NCBI RefSeq assembly: GCF_023016805.1
Contig: NZ_JALKCH010000005.1
Location: 124,001 to 188,000 of the forward strand
Length of the DNA stretch: 64,000 nt
Source: Ancylobacter crimeensis
Lineage (GTDB): Bacteria; Pseudomonadota; Alphaproteobacteria; Rhizobiales; Xanthobacteraceae
Direction: 5' to 3'
Positions within the stretch are counted from its first letter, which is position 1; each line of letters begins with the position of its first letter. The notes beneath the pieces are model-generated. The model searched no databases. It saw only the letters and a list, made by a program, of their open reading frames with translations, and was not told where the DNA came from. Positions 1 through 8,800 of the stretch are shown in pieces. The translations under genes were made by a program, and so were the position numbers.

Positions 1-29
1 ACGTTGTCCACCATGCCGTACCGGTCCCG

Positions 30-1445
30 TCAGGCCGTGTGGTCACGGATGGAGAAGAACAGCATCACGCTCACGAACCAGAACGCCGCGCAGGCCAGGA
101 ACACGATGAGGATGGCGATGGCCCGTTGCGGGTATTCGCTCATCTGGGCAATGCCGGGTTGCACGTAGGTTGCGACATAGGTCTGCTGCGTGGCGGCCTG
201 CGACCGGGCAAGTTCGAGAGCGGACAGGGTCGTGTCGTAATATTTCTGTGCGAACTGCGTGCTGAGCTCGACATCCTCATATTTCGACAGCGTCTCGGCC
301 ATGACCTGCGGGTCGCCGCCCGCGCTTTTGGCCGATGCGGCAGTGGAGGAGCCGGATGCAGTTGCTCCATCCGCCCCGGTGCCGAGTTCGCGCCCGACGG
401 AAGCGATCTGCTTGTTGACGGCGGCTATGCGGCTCTCCAGCACTTTCACCGAGGGCGCGTTCGCATCCATGTAGGTGCGCAGCGTCGTGAGTTGGGACTG
501 GAGCGTGGCGACTTCGGCCCGCAGGTTCATCGCGAGATCCAGCGTGCCGCCGGCGGTGCGCGCCGCGTCGGGTGTCTGCTGGCGGTCGCGGAACTGGCGC
601 ATGTCGGCACGCGCCGCACGCAACCGCTCCTCCGCTCGCGTCACATCGCCCTCGGCGAACTTCACAGCGTCGAGACGTGCACGCGCGGTTATGTCGTTGA
701 CGAGCTTCTCGCTCTGTTTGACAAGCGCCGAAGCGATGGTGTGGGCGTCTTCCGGGTTGAAGGCGCGCACACGCACCAGAGCGAGGCCGGTGACGAGGTC
801 GTAGGAAGCGTCGATCTTCGATTGCCAGTAGCGCAGAAGCTCCTCATTGGTGCTTTCCGCGCGGAGTCGCGAAAGGTAATCGATATGCTCGTTGTCGTAC
901 ATCTTGCGCAGATCGACGGCCTTCATCAGATCCTCGATCGCCTGCCGGCTCTGCAGGTAGTCAATCACCATGAAATCATTAGTGAACATCGAGCCGCTCA
1001 CCACGCCGCTGAGGGTTGTCGCGGATGACGATGAGCCTGCCGGAGCGAAATCCTGGCTGCGAACGGTGAAGCGGAACTCCGACATATACTGGTTCGAGGC
1101 GATAGCGACGTAATAGACGGTCGCCGCCAGGGTCGGAAGCGCCACCAGAAGCAGGAAGGACGCCCAGAGGCTACGCGAACGCTTCGGCTTCCTATGCTTC
1201 GGCAATGTTGCCGTGAGGCCCGAGAGGTCCGGCAGCTCGGTGTTCGACTCCCTGGGACTTCTCGCCATCGGACGCACCGGTGTCGGACGTACCGGCTTGG
1301 CACGTATCGGCTGAGGAGCCTCGGCATCGGCTTCAATAGACTTCGTCGGCCGGATGGGTTTCACCTTCGAGGCCACAGCCACCGGCTCGACATCCGCAAG
1401 ATCGGGCGTCGCCGGAATATTCTTCAGCGGTTCCACCTTGCTCAT
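30..1445 (-). CDS. Capsule polysaccharide export inner-membrane protein, KpsE/RkpR-like
   Basis: Probable inner-membrane/periplasmic component of an ABC-dependent capsule exporter, a polysaccharide co-polymerase-like protein that spans the periplasm beside KpsM/KpsT and the outer-membrane KpsD. The 471-residue protein has a Pro/Lys/Arg-rich cytoplasmic N-terminus, one membrane segment at about residues 92-115, a long periplasmic part rich in predicted coiled coil (about 240-400), and a second membrane segment near the C-terminus (about 440-465). This two-membrane-segment plan is typical of KpsE/Wzz-type proteins. The start at 1445 is chosen because an AGG-containing ribosome site precedes it; an in-frame start at 1478 is possible. 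KpsM, KpsT, KpsC and KpsD are not seen in the window and may lie to the left. The family assignment is fairly secure, the exact subtype less so. Confidence 0.75.
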   Translation of the reverse strand: MSKVEPLKNIPATPDLADVEPVAVASKVKPIRPTKSIEADAEAPQPIRAKPVRPTPVRPMARSPRESNTELPDLSGLTATLPKHRKPKRSRSLWASFLLLVALPTLAATVYYVAIASNQYMSEFRFTVRSQDFAPAGSSSSATTLSGVVSGSMFTNDFMVIDYLQSRQAIEDLMKAVDLRKMYDNEHIDYLSRLRAESTNEELLRYWQSKIDASYDLVTGLALVRVRAFNPEDAHTIASALVKQSEKLVNDITARARLDAVKFAEGDVTRAEERLRAARADMRQFRDRQQTPDAARTAGGTLDLAMNLRAEVATLQSQLTTLRTYMDANAPSVKVLESRIAAVNKQIASVGRELGTGADGATASGSSTAASAKSAGGDPQVMAETLSKYEDVELSTQFAQKYYDTTLSALELARSQAATQQTYVATYVQPGIAQMSEYPQRAIAILIVFLACAAFWFVSVMLFFSIRDHTA

Positions 1446-1620
1446 TTCACGACCTCGTCCTTTTCGGGCGATAAACATCTTTCACGACAAAGCGAATATG
1501 AAGATATTTACAGTGCAAATGTTGTTTATTATATGAATAATGACTTTCTGTCGGAAATAATGCCAGAAGTCCTGGGTGTTTTTTGATGTTGAGAGCAAGC
1601 ATGAGCCGTTCTTCCGGCGT

Positions 1621-3180
1621 ATGCCGCAGACCGCCGGCGCGCCGATGACCGGGTGCATATCCTTCGGGCTGGCGTGCTTCGGCGTTGCGGGTATCGGACA
1701 CATCGTCCTGGATCGTTTCGCCATGCCGGGTGTCGTAAATGACGAGGGCTGGGCCCGCGGACGTCTCGCGCTCGGACTGGCGATTGCGCTGTGGCTGTGG
1801 GCGCTGTGGATAGGCTTTGCGGCGCGACCGGCGTTCGCCACGCTCGCCACGCTCGTCACCAGCGCGGTGTTCGTGTTCATCTCGCGGGAGAAATACACCT
1901 ATCTGCGCGAACCGCTGGTCTTCAGCGACCTCGGCTTTCTGAGCCTGCTCATCCGTCATCCGGCACTGTTCTATATCGGGCGCAAGGAGGGTCTCGCCCT
2001 CGGGACGGTGGTTGTCGCGTTGCTGGCGGTCATCGTGGTGTGGACCCATTACGAGCCCCGCACCATGGGTGGCGGGATTCAGGGCGCCGTCGCGTTCCTG
2101 GCCATGCTGGGGGCCGGACTGTTCGTAGCCGGCGCCGGGAAGGGCGCCCGCTTCGTTCCCGGACTGGTCGCGGAGGTGGCAGATCATCCGGCGCGCCGGT
2201 TCGTCAAGCGCCTCGGCCTTTCGGGATCCCTTGTGGCCGGCTATGCGGCCTGGCGCGCGGGCGGCGGCGTTCATCAGGCCGGAACGCTCGACGGAACGGG
2301 CCATGACGTCGTCATCGTCGTGCAGTCGGAATCCTTCGTCGATCTGCGCCGTGAGGGTGTCGGCATCGACCTGCCGAACCTCGACCGGATGCGCCGCCGC
2401 GCGCTGGCTCACGGACGGCTCGCGGTGTCCTGCTTCGGAGCCTACACGCACCGCTCGGAGGTGGAGATGCTCACGGGCGTTCCGTTCGCCGCGCAGGGCA
2501 TGGATCGCTTCGATCCCTATCTTCGCCCCGAGCGGCTGGCCGCAGCCTCGCTCGCCACCGGCCTGCGCCGCCTCGGCTGGCGCACCTGCTTCATCCATCC
2601 GCACGACAAGCGCTTCTTTCGCCGCGACCACGCCATTTCGCGGCTCGGCTTCGATCGCTTCGTCGGCGAAGATGAATTCGCCGCGACCGACCGCTACGGC
2701 CTCTATGTCGGCGACCGCGCGCTTGCTGCACGGATCATCGACGAGATCGACGCCGCCCGTCATGCGGGACAACCACTTTTCCTGATGGCCGTGTCGATGG
2801 AGGCTCATGATCCCTATGGCGTCGGCCGCCTGCCAGACACCGACGATCCGGTCGAGCAGTATATCCGCCACATAACCCATGCCGACATGATGCTGGGGCA
2901 ATTGGTCGACGCACTGGATGCGTCTGCTCGGCGCGCGCTGCTGGTGTTCTACGGCGATCATGCGCCGATCCTTCCCGGCCATGAATCATTGGCCGAGGAT
3001 ACGGCGACCGACTTCGTGCTGCTCTCGTGCGGGCTGAAGGCGGACAAGGTCGAAGAAGAGCTCGCACCCGTGACGCTGCCGCCCGCCGGGGTCCATGCCT
3101 TGCTCCGGTCGAGGCTCGGCAGCCAGCCGGCAAGCAGCGACGTGCCTTCCTCCGGCGTGGCGATCGAATCGATCAGCTGA
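1621..3180 (+). CDS. LTA synthase-like membrane sulfatase/phosphoglycerol transferase family protein
   Basis: Member of the alkaline-phosphatase/sulfatase superfamily in its membrane-bound form (LtaS/MdoB-like), which moves phosphoglycerol-type groups onto glycans or hydrolyses phospho- or sulfo-esters outside the cytoplasm. The N-terminal about 160 residues contain several hydrophobic segments. The catalytic domain shows the QSESF metal-site motif, the nucleophile region AYTHRSEVEMLTG and the late FYGDHAP metal motif. An in-frame GTG at 1576 gives a longer form, but no good ribosome site marks either start. The 3' end runs 223 bp into the oppositely oriented glycosyltransferase gene. It sits inside the capsule locus, so a role in decorating the capsule or its lipid is inferred. 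RkpI of the rhizobial K-antigen region might be its counterpart, but I am not sure of that. Confidence 0.7.
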   Translation: MPQTAGAPMTGCISFGLACFGVAGIGHIVLDRFAMPGVVNDEGWARGRLALGLAIALWLWALWIGFAARPAFATLATLVTSAVFVFISREKYTYLREPLVFSDLGFLSLLIRHPALFYIGRKEGLALGTVVVALLAVIVVWTHYEPRTMGGGIQGAVAFLAMLGAGLFVAGAGKGARFVPGLVAEVADHPARRFVKRLGLSGSLVAGYAAWRAGGGVHQAGTLDGTGHDVVIVVQSESFVDLRREGVGIDLPNLDRMRRRALAHGRLAVSCFGAYTHRSEVEMLTGVPFAAQGMDRFDPYLRPERLAAASLATGLRRLGWRTCFIHPHDKRFFRRDHAISRLGFDRFVGEDEFAATDRYGLYVGDRALAARIIDEIDAARHAGQPLFLMAVSMEAHDPYGVGRLPDTDDPVEQYIRHITHADMMLGQLVDALDASARRALLVFYGDHAPILPGHESLAEDTATDFVLLSCGLKADKVEEELAPVTLPPAGVHALLRSRLGSQPASSDVPSSGVAIESIS

Positions 3181-4445
3181 TCGACATCCTTGAAGTGATC
3201 GCTCCATCGCGGCACCTGGAACGTGGAGAGCCGCTCCAGCTGAGCGGGGCGCCGAACCGAGTCCGGACGAGCGTATTCCTCGATGACCCTGGCCCAGCCG
3301 ATCCCGTCGATCGGATCGAGATAGCAGGGCGTCGCGCCGGCGATGTCTCGGAACACGGGAAGATTCGAGCAGATGACCGGCACCCGCAGCGCCAGCGCCT
3401 CGAACAGCGGCAGGCCGAAACCCTCGGTGAAGGAGGGCAGCAGCACCGCCCGCGCCTGGCGCATCAGCCGGCGGAGATGGGCATCCGGCAGGCGGTTACA
3501 CTCGAGGACATGATCGCTGAGCGTGCGCGAGCGCTCGATGATGTCGATGACGTTTTCATTCTCCCAGCCGCGCCGGCCGATGATGAGCAGCTTGGGAGCC
3601 TTCGGGCCCAGCTTTTCGACCAGGGCGCGCCACGCATGCAGCAAGACCAGATGGTTCTTGCGGGGCTCGATGGTGCCAAGCGCAATGAAGAACGGCGCTC
3701 CCTCGTGCGGCGGAACATCGACCGACCCGAATTCGTCCTCGATGCCCAGCGGACTGACGACGGCCGGCGGCAGGGGCATCTGCCGCGCCCTGGCAAAGCT
3801 CGCGAGGTTCATCTGCGTGTCGCGCGAATTGCAGATCACCGCACGTGCCGATTCCAGCACCGTGCGCATGCGCGTCTGGTGTTTCTCGGCATCGCCTGGG
3901 CGGACATATTCGGGATGGGTCAGCGGAATGAGGTCATGGACGAGGAAAACCGGCTGCATGGCCTGCCCACGCACCAGGGAGCGCATGCCGCCGGGAGCGA
4001 TCAGTCCCTCATGGGAAACATTTAGGTAGACCATGCCGCGGTTGCGGTGGCGGCGCAGCAGGCTGGGCAGGAGATTGACGGGGGACAGCAGGCGCTGGAG
4101 CGGCGGCAGCATGTCCGGCAGCACCGAGCGCAGCGTCGTCGTCGGCAGACCGGCGGCGAGGGAGCCGTCGGGCTGTCCGAGAAACTGCTCGATGGTGGAA
4201 AGTTCGCGCCGGGTCACCCGTGCTGCGGACAGACGCCAGCGCAGCGCCTGCGTCTCGATGAAGGGCCGCACGATCTTGGCATCGAGATACCAGGTCGATG
4301 CACGCAGTCGCGCCACGAAGGAAACATCGGCAGCATCACCTTTCAGCAGGTGGCGTGCATAGGCGAGTTCGACCCGGTCGATGCCTGTCGGCGTCGCCTG
4401 TGCCGCGCGGCGGAGCAGCCGCGTGATGTCAAGCACGGCTTTCAT
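2958..4445 (-). CDS. GT4-type glycosyltransferase, capsule locus
   Basis: Retaining glycosyltransferase of GT-B fold, family GT4 (mannosyltransferase-like), expected to add one sugar of the capsule repeat or linker in the cytoplasm. The 495-residue product has the typical ALGTIEPRKNH segment, a mid-domain LLIIGRRGW strand and the nucleotide-sugar signature SFTEGFGLPLFEA with its E-x7-E pair. The start ATG at 4445 overlaps the stop of the upstream oxoamine synthase gene (ATGA), implying translational coupling. The last about 70 residues look low in complexity and are read antisense to the end of the sulfatase gene. The recognisable domain stops before this tail, so the tail may have been acquired by loss of an earlier stop codon. 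The sugar and acceptor cannot be told from sequence. Confidence 0.8.
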   Translation of the reverse strand: MKAVLDITRLLRRAAQATPTGIDRVELAYARHLLKGDAADVSFVARLRASTWYLDAKIVRPFIETQALRWRLSAARVTRRELSTIEQFLGQPDGSLAAGLPTTTLRSVLPDMLPPLQRLLSPVNLLPSLLRRHRNRGMVYLNVSHEGLIAPGGMRSLVRGQAMQPVFLVHDLIPLTHPEYVRPGDAEKHQTRMRTVLESARAVICNSRDTQMNLASFARARQMPLPPAVVSPLGIEDEFGSVDVPPHEGAPFFIALGTIEPRKNHLVLLHAWRALVEKLGPKAPKLLIIGRRGWENENVIDIIERSRTLSDHVLECNRLPDAHLRRLMRQARAVLLPSFTEGFGLPLFEALALRVPVICSNLPVFRDIAGATPCYLDPIDGIGWARVIEEYARPDSVRRPAQLERLSTFQVPRWSDHFKDVDQLIDSIATPEEGTSLLAGWLPSLDRSKAWTPAGGSVTGASSSSTLSAFSPHESSTKSVAVSSANDSWPGRIGA

Positions 4446-5842
4446 GACCAGACCCCTCGCATGCGTTCCGGCATCGGCGCTCGGTCGTCGTCGTCCTGCA
4501 CGTCGATGCCGAGCGTCGCGATAATCCCGGTGCAGGCGTCCAATTCCTCGGCGACGACGCGCACCGCTTCGTCCAATTGCTCCGCCGAATGTCCAGCCGT
4601 GATGAAGAAGCGCAGCCGTGCCGATTTGTGCGGCACGGCAGGCGGAATGATCGGCAGAACGTTGATCTGCCGGTCCAGCAGCCTCTCTGCCATCATCACT
4701 GCCTTCAAGGAATCCCCGACCATGATCGGAACGATGGCGTGTCCCGCAGCATGGCCGGTCGAAAGGCCGGCCGCCTCCGCGGCGCGGAGGAAATGGCGTG
4801 AATTGGACTGAAGTCGGGCAATCCGCGCCGGCTCCGTCTCCATCGCGTCGAGGGCGGCGAGAGCCGCCGCCGCGGCCGGTGGCGACAGGCCGACACTGTA
4901 GACGAAGCCGGGAGCCTTGGCACGCAGCCAGTCGATCAATGGTTGACGGCCGGCAATGTAGCCGCCGCACGACGCCAGCGACTTCGACAACGTGCCCATC
5001 CAGATATCGACCTCGGACGGGTCGATGCCGAGATGCTCGGCGATGCCCTGGCCCGTAGCTCCCAGCACGCCGAGCGCATGCGCTTCGTCGACCATCAGCC
5101 AGGCACCGAAGCGCTCCTTGAGCGCGATCAGCCTGGCGAGGTCAGGCACGTCGCCATCCATGGAATAGAGGCCCTCGACGACGATCAGCGCCCGGCCTGT
5201 CGCCGGGCGTTCGGTGGCGAGTATCCGCTCCAGTTCGTCGAGGTCGTTATGCGGGAAGGACCGCCGGCGGGCGCCGGCCAGTTCCGCACCCACCACGATG
5301 CTGTTGTGGATCAGCGCATCGTGGAAAATCGTGTCGGCCGGACCGAGAAGCGAGCCGATCGTGGTGACGTTGGCGGCATGGCCCGAGACGAAGACCAGCG
5401 CGTCTTCTGTGCGATAAACGCCGGCCAGACGGGTTTCCAGCCCGCGGTGGAATGGTCGTTCACCGGCGACGAGCCGACTGGCCGATACGGTGGTACCGAA
5501 CCGTTCGATCGCTTGCTGCGCCGCCCGGCGAACATCCGGATGGGCGTTGAGGCCCAGATAATCGTAGGAAGCGAAATTCATCACCTCCTTGCCGGCAATG
5601 GAGGTTACCGCGCCGGCACAGCCGTCGTGGGCGCGGAAAAACGGGTTCTCCAGCCCAAGCGCGCTGCCCGCGGCCCTCATCATCTGGAGATCTTCATAGC
5701 CGGGCAGGGTTTCGAATGAGATATCGTAACGCTGCGGCGCAGGAGCCGACGCCGGCGTCCGTGAAGTCTGGCGCATGCGGGCGAGCAGTTTTTCCCGCGC
5801 CTCCGCCGGCAGTCCGTGAGAGGTGGAGCGCATCATCGTCAC
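4442..5842 (-). CDS. rkpG: Alpha-oxoamine synthase family PLP enzyme, RkpG-like
   Basis: Pyridoxal-phosphate enzyme of the 8-amino-7-oxononanoate synthase / 2-amino-3-ketobutyrate CoA ligase / serine palmitoyltransferase family, which condenses an amino acid with an acyl thioester and loses CO2. The 466-residue protein has an extra N-terminus of about 70 residues, then the fold type I core: HDALIHNS near 174-181, the cofactor-binding VDEAHALG at 251-258 and the Schiff-base lysine in GTLSKSLA (K287). The gene overlaps the end of the polyketide synthase gene by 4 bp and the glycosyltransferase gene by 4 bp, so the three are surely co-translated. Position next to an RkpA-type synthase matches the RkpA-RkpG pair of rhizobial K-antigen regions. 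The substrate is inferred to be the acyl chain made by that synthase. A biotin-pathway role is unlikely in this context. Confidence 0.8.
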   Translation of the reverse strand: MTMMRSTSHGLPAEAREKLLARMRQTSRTPASAPAPQRYDISFETLPGYEDLQMMRAAGSALGLENPFFRAHDGCAGAVTSIAGKEVMNFASYDYLGLNAHPDVRRAAQQAIERFGTTVSASRLVAGERPFHRGLETRLAGVYRTEDALVFVSGHAANVTTIGSLLGPADTIFHDALIHNSIVVGAELAGARRRSFPHNDLDELERILATERPATGRALIVVEGLYSMDGDVPDLARLIALKERFGAWLMVDEAHALGVLGATGQGIAEHLGIDPSEVDIWMGTLSKSLASCGGYIAGRQPLIDWLRAKAPGFVYSVGLSPPAAAAALAALDAMETEPARIARLQSNSRHFLRAAEAAGLSTGHAAGHAIVPIMVGDSLKAVMMAERLLDRQINVLPIIPPAVPHKSARLRFFITAGHSAEQLDEAVRVVAEELDACTGIIATLGIDVQDDDDRAPMPERMRGVWS

Positions 5843-8800
5843 AGCGACCTCCCGGTGGTCTGGCGCCGTGTGGTCGTCATGCGGCGCTGCAACTGCTGGA
5901 GCGCGGGCGTCGCGATCTCCGATCCGACATGACTGTCGATCAGGGCGGCGTTGTCATGCGCGAGCGCTGCAGATGAGGGTAGCTCGATGGCCGTCCTCCC
6001 TTCGTCGGCATCGTCCTCGACACCGGAGCCGCGCAGCTTGCGCAGCACCTTGTCGGCCACGTCGAACAACGTCGCGCCGGCACCCAGCCCGAGCATGGGC
6101 AGTGCCAGCTTGTGGCGCCGCTGCATCTCCATGTCGAGCTCCAGCGCCATGAGCGAGTCCATGCCGAGATCGACGAGCGGGCGGGCCGGATCGACCGACC
6201 CGGACGGCAGGCGAAGGATTCGCCCGAGTTCCACCGCGAGAATACGAACCAGCGTGGCCTTGGCCTCCCGATCGGTCTGCCCCTCGATGAGGGCTGAGAT
6301 GCTGGCGTCGCCGTCTTCACTGCCGTCATCGGCGGTCGCCGGCCGAAGCCATGCAAAACTCGCGCCCTGCATCACCGCCAGTTCGCCGGTGCGCCGCCAG
6401 TCGATGGGCGCGCAACTGCGCACAGCCGCACCTGCATCATCGGCGAGGCAGGCGCCAAGCCTGTCCAGCGCGGCGCTGGCCGTCAACGTCGCCAGACCGA
6501 GGCGGTGACGCAGCACGTCCGCCATGTCGGTGTTGCGGGCAAGAACGCCGACATCGGAAATGGCACCCCATGCCATGGCAATGGCCGGCCGACCCGACGC
6601 GCGGCGGCGGCGGGCCAGCCCTTCCAGATAGGCATTGGCCGCGACATAGGCGCACTGGCCGGGATTGCCGATCAGCGTCGTCGCGGAGGAGAACAGGACG
6701 AAATAATCGAGGTTGAGGCCGGCGGTAGCGGCATCGAGGTTGTTGGCGCCGTCGATCTTCGGCGCGAGCACTGCGGCGAGACGCCGTGCATCCATGTCGC
6801 GGATCAGTGCATCGTCCAGCACCATTGCGGCGTGGATCACGCCGGCAACCCGGCCGTGGCGCTGGCGCAGATCCTCGATCAGCGCGGCGCATCGACCGGC
6901 ATCTCGCACATCGCAGCTCACAGCCTCGATGCTCACGCCGGCGATGTCGAGTGGCGGATCCATGCGGCCGCTCCGGGAGGCGACGGCGATGTGGCGGGCA
7001 CCCGAGCGGACCAGCCACTCCACGGCCGCACGGCCAAAGCCCGTTCCGCCGCCGACAACGAGATGCACACCGTCCGTCGAAGCTTCGAAGGCACGGGCGG
7101 CCGCAGAGATCGGGCGAGCCGCGGGCGGCCGGACGAGGATCTTGCCGATATGGCCCGAGGACTGCAGCAGACGGAAGGCGCCATGCACATCGTCGGGCGG
7201 AAACACCTCATAGGGCAATGGCCGGAATGTACCGGTCGAGAACTGCTCGCGCAGCGCGCCGAGCATGTCGCGAACGAACGTGGGCTGGGCGGCGATGAGC
7301 TGGTCGGCATCGACGCCGAAATAGGTGAGGTTGCGGGCGAAGGGGCGTAGTCCGAGGCGCGCATCGGCGATGAAGTCGCGCTTGCCGAGCTCGACGAAGC
7401 GGCCGAAGGGTTTGAGAACCCTCAGCGACTCTTCCATCGCGCGGCCGGCGAGCGAGTTGAGCACGACGTCGCAGCCGCCCGCCCCCGCGAGCGCGTCGGC
7501 GAAGGCCGTGTCGCGCGAGCTGTAGACGACATCGGCTCCGAACAACCGGGCCAGCGCCCGTTTTTCCGGGCTTCCGGCGGTGGCGACGATGCGCGCACCC
7601 CGCGCGCGGGCGATCTGCAGGGCGGCGAGCCCGACGCCGCCGCTGGCGCCGTGGATGAGCACGGTTTCGCCGGCGGACAGCCGCGCGCAATGGACGAGGC
7701 TGTACCAGGCCGTCAGGAACGCGACCAGAAGGGTGGCAGCCGGCTCCGGTCCGATGCCTTCCGGCATCGGAAGCACGGCGTCGGCCGCGACCGTGACATG
7801 GCTGGCCAGCGCATTTGGAGCGAAGACGGCAACCACCTCGCCGGGTTTCAGCGTCGTTACGCCCTCGCCGACGCGCAGCACCGTGCCGGCACATTCGAAG
7901 CCGAGGCTGGGACCGGCGAAGCCGTTTTCCAGCATGTCGTCGCCGATCAGCCCCTGCGCGAACATCACGTCGCGGAAATTGAGCGCGCTGGCGCCAATGC
8001 CGATCTCGACCTCGCCCGCCGCCGGCGCGCGGCGCGGGACCGTCTGCCAGACGAGCCGGTCCAGCGCGCCGGGCTGCTCGATGGTGAGATGGGCGCAGCC
8101 TTCCTCCTCCCCAATCGCTGCCAGCGGCTCGCGCGGCATTAGCCGAACGACTTTAAGCCCTTCAGCCGAAACGATGATTTCATATTCGTCGGCGATGCCG
8201 GCCACAGCGCCGGCCAGCAGGGCGTCCGCGCCCGGCGACGGATCGGCCAGGGCGATCAGGCGGATGTCGAGATCGGGATATTCGTTCATCGCGACCCGGC
8301 CGAAGGCCCACAGCGCCGCGGCGACGGGCGCGGGGCCGAGCGGATCGCCATCCACCAGGAAACGGATGGCGAGCGGCTGCGCCGCGGCTCGGGCGGTTTC
8401 GAGAAGGCGGCGCGCACCGTCTATGGCTTCGGCGATGCTTTCCGCCTCCGGGGCGGCGGCGAGACGGTGCAGGAGGATGTCGTCTTTCCGTGCGCCGGCG
8501 ATGGTGGCGTCAGACGGGGCGAGGTGGGTTCCCGAGGCGGTTACCAGTCGCGTCGCGATCCCGTCCGTCAGCCGTGCGGCAAGAGCGGAGATGAGGGGGG
8601 CGGAGGACGGCGTGTCGGCGGCGGGCATCGTTTGCGACACGATGTCGACGGCGCCGCGCGTGCCGGGCAGGTGCGATCCGGACGGCCCCCAGGGCTTTCC
8701 GGCTGCGAGCAGGGCGACGAATCCGCTGCGGGCCGGACCCAGCGCAAGACCGGCGCCCCCGGGCTTGAGCATTGAAATCAAAGATGTTTCTGTTGCATCC

